From Psychroserpens sp. NJDZ02 (GTDB lineage Bacteria; Bacteroidota; Bacteroidia; Flavobacteriales; Flavobacteriaceae), in the NCBI RefSeq assembly GCF_004843725.1, contig NZ_CP039451.1, positions 1,176,501-1,240,500 on the forward strand: 64,000 nucleotides of DNA. Direction: 5' to 3'. Of this stretch, positions 54,373-62,571 are shown piece after piece (position 1 is the stretch's first letter; the number at the start of each line of letters is the position of its first letter). The notes under the pieces were generated by a model that was given only the letters and a program-made list of their open reading frames with translations, did no database searches and was not told the origin of the DNA. The translations under genes and the position numbers were made by a program.

Positions 54373-55029
54373 TTGAGAACAACAATAACAATATTGCTAA
54401 TTTTAATTTCGGGTCTTATCTACGCACAAGGAAACGGTCTTTATAAATTTCAATCCGAAAACAACAAGTATGGTTTTATGGACAAAAATGGAAATATTAA
54501 AATAAAGCCAGAATACATATTTGTAAATGACTTCGATGGAGGTATTTGTAAAGTTTCAAAAGAAATCATTGAAGGAAGTTATAAGTGGATTGTTATTGAC
54601 ACATTAGGAAAAATTAAAGATTCAAGAACAAAAAAAACTTTCAACTCGCTTAAATATAGTAGTTCGAAAACAAAAGGTATGACAGAATTCAAATCTGATA
54701 AGTTCTTTCCTTTCCAAAAAAATCAACTATTAGGTTTTAAAGACGAACAAAACAAAGTAATAATTGAACCTAAATTTTATAAGATAGATAAATTTCAAAA
54801 CGGAGTTTGCGCTGTAAGAATAAACAAAGTGGAATTTGAATTTGAATTTGCAAATGATTATTTCTTTGATGCGCTCATTGACGAAAACGGAAAAATTTTA
54901 ATCGAAATCGAAATGCATAGTTATATGGGTTTTCAAGGAGATTTAATTGAATTCTATGGTGGACCACACTTTATGGGTGGAGTATATTATCTGAATAAAA
55001 ACGGAAAGAAAATTAACCCAACGGAATAA
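54373..55029 (+). CDS. Cassette 6: secreted WG-repeat protein
   Basis: The 218-residue protein starts at TTG 54373, 23 bases into the cassette; the longer frame to 54319 would start inside attC5. The signal peptide is MRTTITILLILISGLIYAQ. WG-repeat units are visible (YGFMDKNGNIKIKPEYIFVNDFDGGICKV; GFKDEQNKVIIEPKFYKIDKF). WG proteins form beta-sheet repeats and often bind protein or carbohydrate. Function is unknown. Confidence 0.72.
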   Translation: MRTTITILLILISGLIYAQGNGLYKFQSENNKYGFMDKNGNIKIKPEYIFVNDFDGGICKVSKEIIEGSYKWIVIDTLGKIKDSRTKKTFNSLKYSSSKTKGMTEFKSDKFFPFQKNQLLGFKDEQNKVIIEPKFYKIDKFQNGVCAVRINKVEFEFEFANDYFFDALIDENGKILIEIEMHSYMGFQGDLIEFYGGPHFMGGVYYLNKNGKKINPTE

Positions 55030-55042
55030 AAAACGTGAGGTA

Positions 55043-55639
55043 ATCGAGTAGACGGCTCCGACTAAAATAGCCGGAGTGCGCCTCTCACACCACCGTACAT
55101 ACGGGTCTCGTATACGGCGGTTCGTAAATCATCACGCCAAAGCTCTTTTCACCCTTGACACTATCTTCTAATTTAGGCATAGGCTACCACTAGTGCTCCT
55201 ATGCGAATTTTGAAGAGAATTACGTTCAGTCCTTCCTTACTTGTGAGACCTTCTGAGGTATTGCCTCAACTCGTTTCCTGTAAGTACTATGACTTCTGCT
55301 GACTTCTCCATATAGTCAACTCGTAACTTTGGAGACCTCCCCAGGTAATGGCATCCTCTTTCACTCAATCACTGCCGTATCTACATAATTACCCTTTTGT
55401 TACTGTTTGGGCGTTACAATGATGTGCTTGCTTACCCGAATAACTATGCCTCTGTATACGATTTCTGTTCGTCAGTACCGAGTTTTGTAGTCTCGCTTCC
55501 TTCAGATAAAACCTCACGGTTTTCACCCTTGAGACTTACTAATGCTTCAAGACGTTACTCCTGCGCATAAGGGACTTGCACCCTCTAGATTAATTATCTA
55601 CCTTTAGGTAAATAAAAGATGCCCATGCTGGGCACACAC
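55043..55639 (-). mobile_element. ORF-less group II intron 3, in attC6
   Basis: The element has 597 bases with the same ends, hairpins and core as intron 2 but without the domain V insertion. Removal joins GAGGTA to AACGTGTAT, giving GGTAAACG, one base off the GGTAAC expected from TTACC at the start of cassette 6. Either attC6 mutated or the junction base varied. Confidence 0.85.
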
Positions 55640-55766
55640 AACGTGTATATTTAATTGCTGGTTCTGTGTGTACTCGGAAAATCCTACGGATTTTCCTCTG
55701 GTTCGTTTTCTTTTACTAATTTAGTTGCTAGCCAACGCAACTAACCATACACGAAGCCGTTAGCAA
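55640..55766. other. attC6, right part (left fragment at 55034-55042)
   Basis: CGTGTATATTT and CATACACG pair as L boxes. A GGAAAATCC/GGATTTTCC hairpin is central. The core is GTTAGC (55759). Confidence 0.7.
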
Positions 55767-55786
55767 AAAGCGAAAAACCAATCTTT

Positions 55787-56218
55787 ATGAAAATAAAATT
55801 TAAGAAAAAAAGATTAATTGCGAATCTAATACTCGGAATAGTTTGGATTGGACTCGGAACTTTTAATGTTCTGGAAGATGACAATTTGCGTTGGTCTGAT
55901 TATGGATATTTGGTTATAGGAATTTTATATGTCGGACATTATTTATACGATTTGACAAATCAATACCTGACAGTTGAAAACGGAACTATTCGGAAAAACG
56001 GACTTTATGGTTTCGGAAAAAAAATAAACCTGAACGAAATTAATTGGATTAAAAAGTTTGCTGGAGATTATACTTTGAAAACAGAAACGAAGGAATTAAA
56101 AATCAATACGGAATTGATTGACGAGAACTCGCTTATTGAATTGAATAGTATTTTAGGAAAACTGAATTTACCATCTGATAAAACGCCATTTGCTAATCGA
56201 GTAGACGGCTCCGACTAA
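55787..56218 (+). CDS. Cassette 7: small membrane protein with PH-like tail
   Basis: The 143-residue protein has two membrane helices (residues 11-27 and 38-56) followed by a soluble beta-rich part (YLTVENGTIRKNGLYGFGKKINLNEINW), like bacterial PH-domain membrane proteins. The final seven residues, NRVDGSD, are encoded across the junction and inside intron 4, as the frame runs into the intron and stops there. The original C-terminus is lost or was shorter. Confidence 0.65.
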   Translation: MKIKFKKKRLIANLILGIVWIGLGTFNVLEDDNLRWSDYGYLVIGILYVGHYLYDLTNQYLTVENGTIRKNGLYGFGKKINLNEINWIKKFAGDYTLKTETKELKINTELIDENSLIELNSILGKLNLPSDKTPFANRVDGSD

Positions 56219-56839
56219 AATAGCCGGAGTGCGCCTCTCACACCACAGTACATAAGTAACTGCGTTGGTCCTTTCGTCTCTATTGCTACCAGCAATAGCA
56301 CTCAGGAACATATACGGCGGTTCGTAAATCATCACGCCAAAGCTCTTTTCACCCTTGACACTATCTTCTAATTTAGGCATAGGCTACCACTAGTGCTCCT
56401 ATGCGAATTTTGAAGAGAATTGCGTTCAGTCCTTCCTTACTTGTGAGACCTTCTGAGGTATTGCCTCAACTCGTTTCCTGTAAGTACTATGACTTCTGCT
56501 GACTTCTCCATATAGTCAACTCGTAACTTTGGAGACCTCCCCAGGTAATGGCATCCTCTTTCACTCAATCACTGCCGTATCTACATAATTACCCTTTTGT
56601 TACTGTTTGGGCGTTACAATGATGTGCTTGCTTACCCGAATAACTATGCCTCTGTATACGATTTCTGTTCGTCAGTACCGAGTTTTGTAGTCTCGCTTCC
56701 TTCAGATAAAACCTCACGGTTTTCACCCTTGCGACTTACTAATGCTTCAAGACGTTACTCCTGCGCATAAGGGACTTGCACCCTCTAGATTAATTATCTA
56801 CCTTTAGGTAAATAAAAGATGCCCATGCTGGGCACACAC
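56196..56839 (-). mobile_element. ORF-less group II intron 4, in attC7
   Basis: The element has 644 bases, near-identical to intron 2, including the domain V insertion (56251-56311). One visible difference is CACCACAGTAC in place of CACCACCGTAC in the domain V stem. Removal joins TGCTA to ATCGTATAA. The start of cassette 7 is TTAGCAAA, which pairs with TTTGCTAA at the end. Confidence 0.86.
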
Positions 56840-56965
56840 ATCGTATAAAAATAATTGCGGTTTAGTGCTTAACCAAAGGTCGTTGCGTGTTTGTAACGTC
56901 TGATTTTCCTTCGGAAAATCCTCGCATACAAACCCGCAACTATTCTTATACATAAACGTTGTGTG
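56840..56965. other. attC7, right part (left fragment at 56188-56195)
   Basis: CGTATAAAAATAATTGCGG pairs with CGCAACTATTCTTATAC as L boxes. GATTTTCC/GGAAAATC is the internal hairpin. The core is GTTGTGTGC (56958). Confidence 0.7.
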
Positions 56966-56976
56966 CAACCTGAAAA

Positions 56977-58077
56977 ATGATAAACGTAATAGTTTTAGAT
57001 ACAAATATCCTTCGCGGATTAGGACCAAATTTTTTTGATAAAATTGATTATATCAGTTTGCAAGAATATTGCTACTCTTCAGCATCCGAAATAATAATTC
57101 CTAATGCAGTCTTACTTGAATATTTAGACTATTACAAAAGAGAAATTATTCAAAAAAATCTCAATGAAATTGAGCAATCTTATTCAAAATTATTCAAATT
57201 AGAAAAGTTCGGTAAAGCCTTAAAACCAAACTTGAATAATTATGCCAAAGAACAATTAGAGTTTATTGAAAACAAATTAACCGAAAATAGATTACGCCCA
57301 TTTTTAAATCCATTTCTATCTGAAAATGAATTGTTGGAATTTTTAATAGAAAACAAACAAGAGATTAAAAAAGACAATACTAGAGATTTTATTATTTGGT
57401 CGAATACAATGGAGATTGGAGAAAAATACTCTGACGAACAGGTAGCGCTAATTTCGAACGATAAAATCTTTAAAGAAAATAAGTTTTTTGAAAAAATAAG
57501 AGTAAAAAGAAAAATTGAAAATTTAAAAATTTTCGATTCAATTGCTAGTTTTTTAAGTATTTATGGCTTCAAATCGGAAAATCTAAATAAAGAATTAATA
57601 ACAAAATCAATTCCAATTTCAACAATTAAAAAGGAATTAAAAAAAGACAAAAACTCGATTCCGAGCCACATAAGCAAATATTATTATCATTCTCGAAAAA
57701 ATTTCAAATTGGAAGAATTTGAGATACAGCAATTGGAAATTGAAGAATATTACGCTCATAAGGAAACTAAAACAGGCATAATAAAAGTAATTGTTCACGT
57801 AAACGTCAAAGTAAAGATGGTGTTTGAACCAGAGAAAGATTTAGAGAAATTAAGTGAGTATCTAAATAACGTGGATAATAAGAAAGATTTTTATCCAAAT
57901 TCATTTGACAAAGATGGTCGCCCAATTTTTGACGATTGGATACTTTTTCATTTTGGATTAGAATTTAATGAAACGGAACAAAAAATAGAAAAGACTGAAT
58001 TTTATGATTTTTTCCCTGAAGATGCTAATTTCAGAAGAATGAAGGCAGCACACAATCGAGTAGACGGCTCCGACTAA
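56977..58077 (+). CDS. Cassette 8: PIN-domain protein (DUF4935-like)
   Basis: The 366-residue protein has an N-terminal PIN fold: INVIVLDTNILRGLG with the first acidic residue Asp8, IIPNAVLLEYLDYYK with Glu, and DFIIWSNTMEIG and VALISNDKIF further on. PIN domains are RNases, and this DUF4935-type is expected to cleave RNA. The C-terminal half is unknown. The last residues NRVDGSD come from intron 5, so the tail is intron-derived. Confidence 0.78.
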   Translation: MINVIVLDTNILRGLGPNFFDKIDYISLQEYCYSSASEIIIPNAVLLEYLDYYKREIIQKNLNEIEQSYSKLFKLEKFGKALKPNLNNYAKEQLEFIENKLTENRLRPFLNPFLSENELLEFLIENKQEIKKDNTRDFIIWSNTMEIGEKYSDEQVALISNDKIFKENKFFEKIRVKRKIENLKIFDSIASFLSIYGFKSENLNKELITKSIPISTIKKELKKDKNSIPSHISKYYYHSRKNFKLEEFEIQQLEIEEYYAHKETKTGIIKVIVHVNVKVKMVFEPEKDLEKLSEYLNNVDNKKDFYPNSFDKDGRPIFDDWILFHFGLEFNETEQKIEKTEFYDFFPEDANFRRMKAAHNRVDGSD

Positions 58078-58724
58078 AATAGCCGGAGTGCGCCTCTCAC
58101 ACCACCGTACATACGGGTCTCGTATACGGCGGTTCGTAAATCATCACGCCAAAGCTCTTTTCACCCTTGGCACTATCTTCTAATTTAGGCATAGGCTACC
58201 ACTAGTGCTCCTATGCGAATTTTGAAGAGAATTACGTTCAGTCCTTCCTTACTTGTGAGACCGTCGGAGGTATTGCCTCAACTCGTTTCCTGTAAGTACT
58301 ATGACTTCTGCTGACTTCTCCATATAGTCAACTCGTAACTTTGGAGACCTCCCCAGGTAATGGCATCCTCTTTCACTCAATCACTGCCGTATCTACATAG
58401 TTACCCTTTTGTTACTGTTTGGGCGTTACAAAGGTGTGCTTGCTTACCCGAATAACTATGCCTCTGTATACGATTTCTGTTTAGTTTATGCTGAGCGTAG
58501 ACGAAGGGTCAGTACCGCCTTCTGTAGTGGTATTTGCTCATTAATCAATCACAAATAGCCTTCAGATGTAACCTCGCGATTACCTCCCTTGCGACTTACT
58601 AATGGTTCAATAAGCCTGTCCTGAGCGTAGCCGAAGGATTACTCCTGCGCATAAGGGACTTGCACCCTCTAGATTAATTATTTACCTTTAGGTAAATTAA
58701 AAGATGCCCATGCTGGGCACACAC
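58055..58724 (-). mobile_element. ORF-less group II intron 5, in attC8
   Basis: The element has 670 bases with the same ends and domain V as introns 1 and 3. Compared with the others it has two short insertions holding CTGAGCGTAG...CGAAGG (58489-58508 and 58615-58638), plus a replaced stretch near 58509-58555. Removal joins CACACA to ACCGTGTAT, restoring CACAAC, which pairs with TTGTGTGC at the start of cassette 8. Its folding may be impaired. Confidence 0.84.
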
Positions 58725-58850
58725 ACCGTGTATAATTAATGGCTGGTTTTAGCTTACTTACAAAAGTCCTTACAGACTTTCTATCTGTGATTTATTTGCT
58801 AACTTTAGTACTTAAATAACGCAACTAATCTTTTACAATCACGTTGGCAT
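58725..58850. other. attC8, right part; end of the array (left fragment at 58047-58054)
   Basis: CCGTGTATAATT is the left inner box. The right inner box, TTTTACAATCACG, is more degenerate than in the other sites. The core is GTTGGCATT (58843). The stop of the next gene begins 15 bases later, so this is the distal boundary of the array. Confidence 0.65.
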
Positions 58851-58860
58851 TAATGGTTTT

Positions 58861-61800
58861 TTATTCAGGTAAATAAATAATAAACTCGGTTCCCTGTCCC
58901 AATTCACTTTCAATTTCAATTGACCCTCCTAGCTTTCCAATTAGTGTTTTAACTATTGCTAAGCCTAATCCGTGGGAGCTTTCCCCATCAGTTGGTCGTG
59001 CAGAGAGTTTTTGAAACATTTTAAATACTAATTTTTGATCAGCTTCAGATATCCCTGGTCCAGAGTCTTTGAAAGATATGGCTATTAGACCATTGCTAGA
59101 GTTTACGGATAAATCAATTGCACTTCCTTTGTTTGAAAACTTAATAGCGTTGGTCATTAAGTTATCAAAAATACGAGCTATCAATTTTTTGTCCGTATGA
59201 ATTATTAATGATTCTTTACTAATGTGTTTTCTAAGGGTTTGCTCTTTTTCTTTTAACCTAAAGATGTAACCTTTCTCCCATTCTTCTATAAATTCAGAAA
59301 GATTGAAATCTTCAGATTCAATTCTTTTTTCTGGATGATTTACATCACTCATAAAAAGTAAATCCGTAATTAAGCTATTACCGGTTTTGACAGATTCATT
59401 AATATACTCAATATATGTTTTTTGTTCTTCATCTAAATTTTCATTATCTTCTAATAATTGACTAAGACCATAAATGTTATTGAGAGGGCCACGAAGGTCA
59501 TGAGCAATAATACCTAGGATTCCGTCTTTTTCTCTATGCAATTCTTCCAATTCATTGTTATTCTCTACTAATTCTTTTGTTTGTTTGGAGACTTCTTTTT
59601 GTAGTTTTGCCTCTCTGATTTTCAATCCTTTTACCCGTAAAGAATAGATGCTAAAAATAGACCCAATTACTATTAAAATGCTAAGTATTCTAAACCATAG
59701 TGTTTTCCACCAAGGCGGTTTTATGTTAATCGTTAATGCTGTTTCTTTTTCATTCCAAACACCCTCATCATTGGAGCCTTTTATTTTTAAAACGTATGTT
59801 TTTGGGTCTAGATTTGTAAACGTTAGATCATGTTTACTACCATGCTGAATCCATTCGTCATTAAATCCTTCTAAATTGTATTGGTATTTATTCATTTTAG
59901 AATTAGTAAATTCTAATGCTGAAAATTCAAAGGTTAAATTGTTTTGATTGTACTCTAAATCTATCTCGTTTAATTCTGAAATATTTTGATCAAATGAAGT
60001 CGATTGATTGTTTATCTTTATATCAGTAAATACAACTTCAGGAGGATATGTATTAGTTTTCATATCATTTGGATTAAACATCGTGAATCCAGTGGTCCCG
60101 CCGACTAATAAAGCCCCATTTATTCCTTGAGAATGACCTCCCATATCTAGAATATTATTTCCGGGTATTGCAATATTTTTGAATTGCATACTAAGTGGAT
60201 TAATTCGGGACAGCCCATTAGGAGTTGTTAGCCAAATATTACCGTCACTGCCCGATAGGATGCCATATATAATATCACTAGGAGGGCCATCATTTATTCC
60301 ATATTTTTCAAATTTTTCAGATTTGGGATCAAATATCGCTAAGCCACTTCTGGTACCAATCCATATTTTATTATCACTATCACGGAACAGAGAACGGATT
60401 TTATTACCAATAATACAATTACCACAACCTTCTTTATACTCCCATAATTTAAATTTAAACGTATCCGTATTAAGAAGAATCAACCCTCTATTACTACCAA
60501 TCCATACTTCTGATTCTGACTCTCTTAATACACAGTTTACGTATAAATTAAGTAAGGTTTTGTTTTTATCGTTTTTTGGATATACGGTTTTAAATTTGGT
60601 TGTAACGGTATTGTATGATAGGATGCCTGTCCCTATGGTGCCTAACCATAAAGTACCAACTTCGGGTTCGTAAATAATCTCAATATGTCTTATTTTATTG
60701 GCTAAAGGATTATTTAAAAAATCCTTTGCTAGCATAAAGCGATCTTGTTTTTGATTATAACGATAAAGTGCGCCACCCTGAGTACCTACCCATAAATCAT
60801 TATTTTTGGAACGGTAAATTGCCCTGATTTTAGGCTTTTTAGCATCTGCTTTGTAATTAAAGTCTTTTATGTAATTTTTATATAAATTGGAAGTAGGGTT
60901 AAATCGACTCAGGCCATTACTGGTTCCTATCCATATGGTACCGTCTGCATCTTGTAGCATTGCTCTTACGTCGTTATTGACTAACGAGTTGGTGTTTTTT
61001 TCGTCATTTTCCCAATGTTTAAAGACCAGATTTTTTAAATTAAACTTGTTCATCCCATCTCCTCTAGTCGCTATCCAAATGTTTTTTGACTTATCAACAA
61101 GTACATCTTGTACTAAATTATTACCGATTTTATAATCGGAATTCTCATCAGACTTATAAACAGATATCTTTTTTGTGTCTAATCTATAATGTATTAAGCC
61201 ATTACCGTTTGTGCATAACCAGATACCTCCCTGATTATCCTTGTAAAGATTCCATATGTAAACATCCTCTATAAAACGTCTATCGTTGTTGTTGTCTAAT
61301 GCTATTTTTTCATAAGCTTCTGTCAATGTATTTAATAGAATTACGCCATTGTCTGTACCAACCCATAGTATTCCTTTATAAAAAACTAGATCATGTATAA
61401 AATTAGAGGGTAATCGATGCTCACCTGAGTATTTTAAATGTGGTTTGGTAAATTTAGCACTTGCAGGAGTAAAGTAATAAAGACCATAAAACTCATCTCC
61501 GATCCAAAGGTTTCCTTTATTGTCCTCCACGATACTTTTTATGGAGTATTTACAGGTTTGACATTTATTAGGTTGCAACCAACTTTTAAAAGTCATTGTA
61601 GAGCGATCCAGTAAATTCAAACCGTTTTTTGTGCCCACCCAAAACCTTGACTGACTATCTTCGTAAATCTGGAGTATTACATCATTACTGATTGAAGTTA
61701 AATCTTTTTTTTTATGTTTAAACCGAGTTATAACACCTGTAGTTGTGTTGTAAAGGTTTAATCCACCACCGCTTGTTCCAATCCAAATATTTCCATGAGA

Positions 61801-62088
61801 GTCCTCTAATAGACTAGTGATTAAATTATCTGAAATTGTATTGCTATTATTAGCATCATATTTGAACACTTTAGATTGATACCCATCATATCGATTCAAT
61901 CCATTGTTAGTACCTATCCAAATAAACCCTTTTGAATCCTGAATAACAATATTGGGGTAATTAGAAGATAGACCATTGTCGGTCCCTATTTTTTCTAAAT
62001 ACCGAGCATTTGACTGAGGATAAAGGTTTGGTATTATAAATAAATAGAATATTGAGAAAAAAAAAAGTCTAGCTAAGGGATGCTGCAT
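58861..62088 (-). CDS. Beta-propeller membrane sensor histidine kinase
   Basis: The 1075-residue protein has a signal sequence and about 14 two-component propeller (Reg_prop) repeats of the type IWIGTNNGLNRYD over residues 30-680. A Y_Y_Y domain follows (YQYNLEGFNDEWIQHGS), then a TM (WFRILSILIVIGSIFSIYSL), a coiled coil, and HisKA with IIAHDLRGPLNN (His863). The HATPase has NLMTNAIKF, DSGPGIS and SHGLGLAIV. No receiver or AraC domain is present. Such sensors often bind glycans. The stop lies at the array edge. Confidence 0.93.
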   Translation of the reverse strand: MQHPLARLFFFSIFYLFIIPNLYPQSNARYLEKIGTDNGLSSNYPNIVIQDSKGFIWIGTNNGLNRYDGYQSKVFKYDANNSNTISDNLITSLLEDSHGNIWIGTSGGGLNLYNTTTGVITRFKHKKKDLTSISNDVILQIYEDSQSRFWVGTKNGLNLLDRSTMTFKSWLQPNKCQTCKYSIKSIVEDNKGNLWIGDEFYGLYYFTPASAKFTKPHLKYSGEHRLPSNFIHDLVFYKGILWVGTDNGVILLNTLTEAYEKIALDNNNDRRFIEDVYIWNLYKDNQGGIWLCTNGNGLIHYRLDTKKISVYKSDENSDYKIGNNLVQDVLVDKSKNIWIATRGDGMNKFNLKNLVFKHWENDEKNTNSLVNNDVRAMLQDADGTIWIGTSNGLSRFNPTSNLYKNYIKDFNYKADAKKPKIRAIYRSKNNDLWVGTQGGALYRYNQKQDRFMLAKDFLNNPLANKIRHIEIIYEPEVGTLWLGTIGTGILSYNTVTTKFKTVYPKNDKNKTLLNLYVNCVLRESESEVWIGSNRGLILLNTDTFKFKLWEYKEGCGNCIIGNKIRSLFRDSDNKIWIGTRSGLAIFDPKSEKFEKYGINDGPPSDIIYGILSGSDGNIWLTTPNGLSRINPLSMQFKNIAIPGNNILDMGGHSQGINGALLVGGTTGFTMFNPNDMKTNTYPPEVVFTDIKINNQSTSFDQNISELNEIDLEYNQNNLTFEFSALEFTNSKMNKYQYNLEGFNDEWIQHGSKHDLTFTNLDPKTYVLKIKGSNDEGVWNEKETALTINIKPPWWKTLWFRILSILIVIGSIFSIYSLRVKGLKIREAKLQKEVSKQTKELVENNNELEELHREKDGILGIIAHDLRGPLNNIYGLSQLLEDNENLDEEQKTYIEYINESVKTGNSLITDLLFMSDVNHPEKRIESEDFNLSEFIEEWEKGYIFRLKEKEQTLRKHISKESLIIHTDKKLIARIFDNLMTNAIKFSNKGSAIDLSVNSSNGLIAISFKDSGPGISEADQKLVFKMFQKLSARPTDGESSHGLGLAIVKTLIGKLGGSIEIESELGQGTEFIIYLPE

Positions 62089-62571
62089 TTATCAATTGTT
62101 TTTACTTTACCAAAGTAGTGAAATATTAACAAAATAAACAGTAAAAATTATTTTAAGAACTGTATCGTAATTGCTGTGTCCTGAAATAGGACTGCTGCTA
62201 CATTTTATTTAGCCTGTTTACTTATAGTTCCGATTTAGTGTTTTATGATAAAAACACAAACGCAACCTTTTACCTCCCTAAGGATTACAGGTTCTTTTTA
62301 CAACTTGTTTTGAGGGCCTGATTAGTATAGGCTTGGTCAGTAGGGAAGATTCTGTTTGTCCATTATGTTTAAAATCACACAGTCTTTATGCAGAATGGGG
62401 CATCAACCATAACAACAAATACAGAAAAAAAACACACTATCTCATACAACCGAATGATATTACATTTATATTTAGGCCATAATAAACAAAATAAAGGTTA
62501 TAAATTATAAGTAAAAACTAAATTTTAATCTGTACCTGTATTTCTTTTCAAATCCTAAAAAACAAAACAAA
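62089..62571. other. Intergenic region, 483 bases
   Basis: AT-rich spacer between the divergent sensor kinase and beta-helix genes, so it holds both promoters. I see no gene, no repeat shared with other parts of the window, and no clear TTTG/TAnnTTTG pair. The segment TTGTTTTGAGGGCCTG...GGGAAGATTCTG near 62300-62350 is locally more GC-rich. Confidence 0.5.

Noticed and set aside
56804..57028. Minus-strand ORF of 74 codons spanning the intron 4 5' end and attC7
   Set aside because: Crosses the intron-attC boundary and has no coding character.
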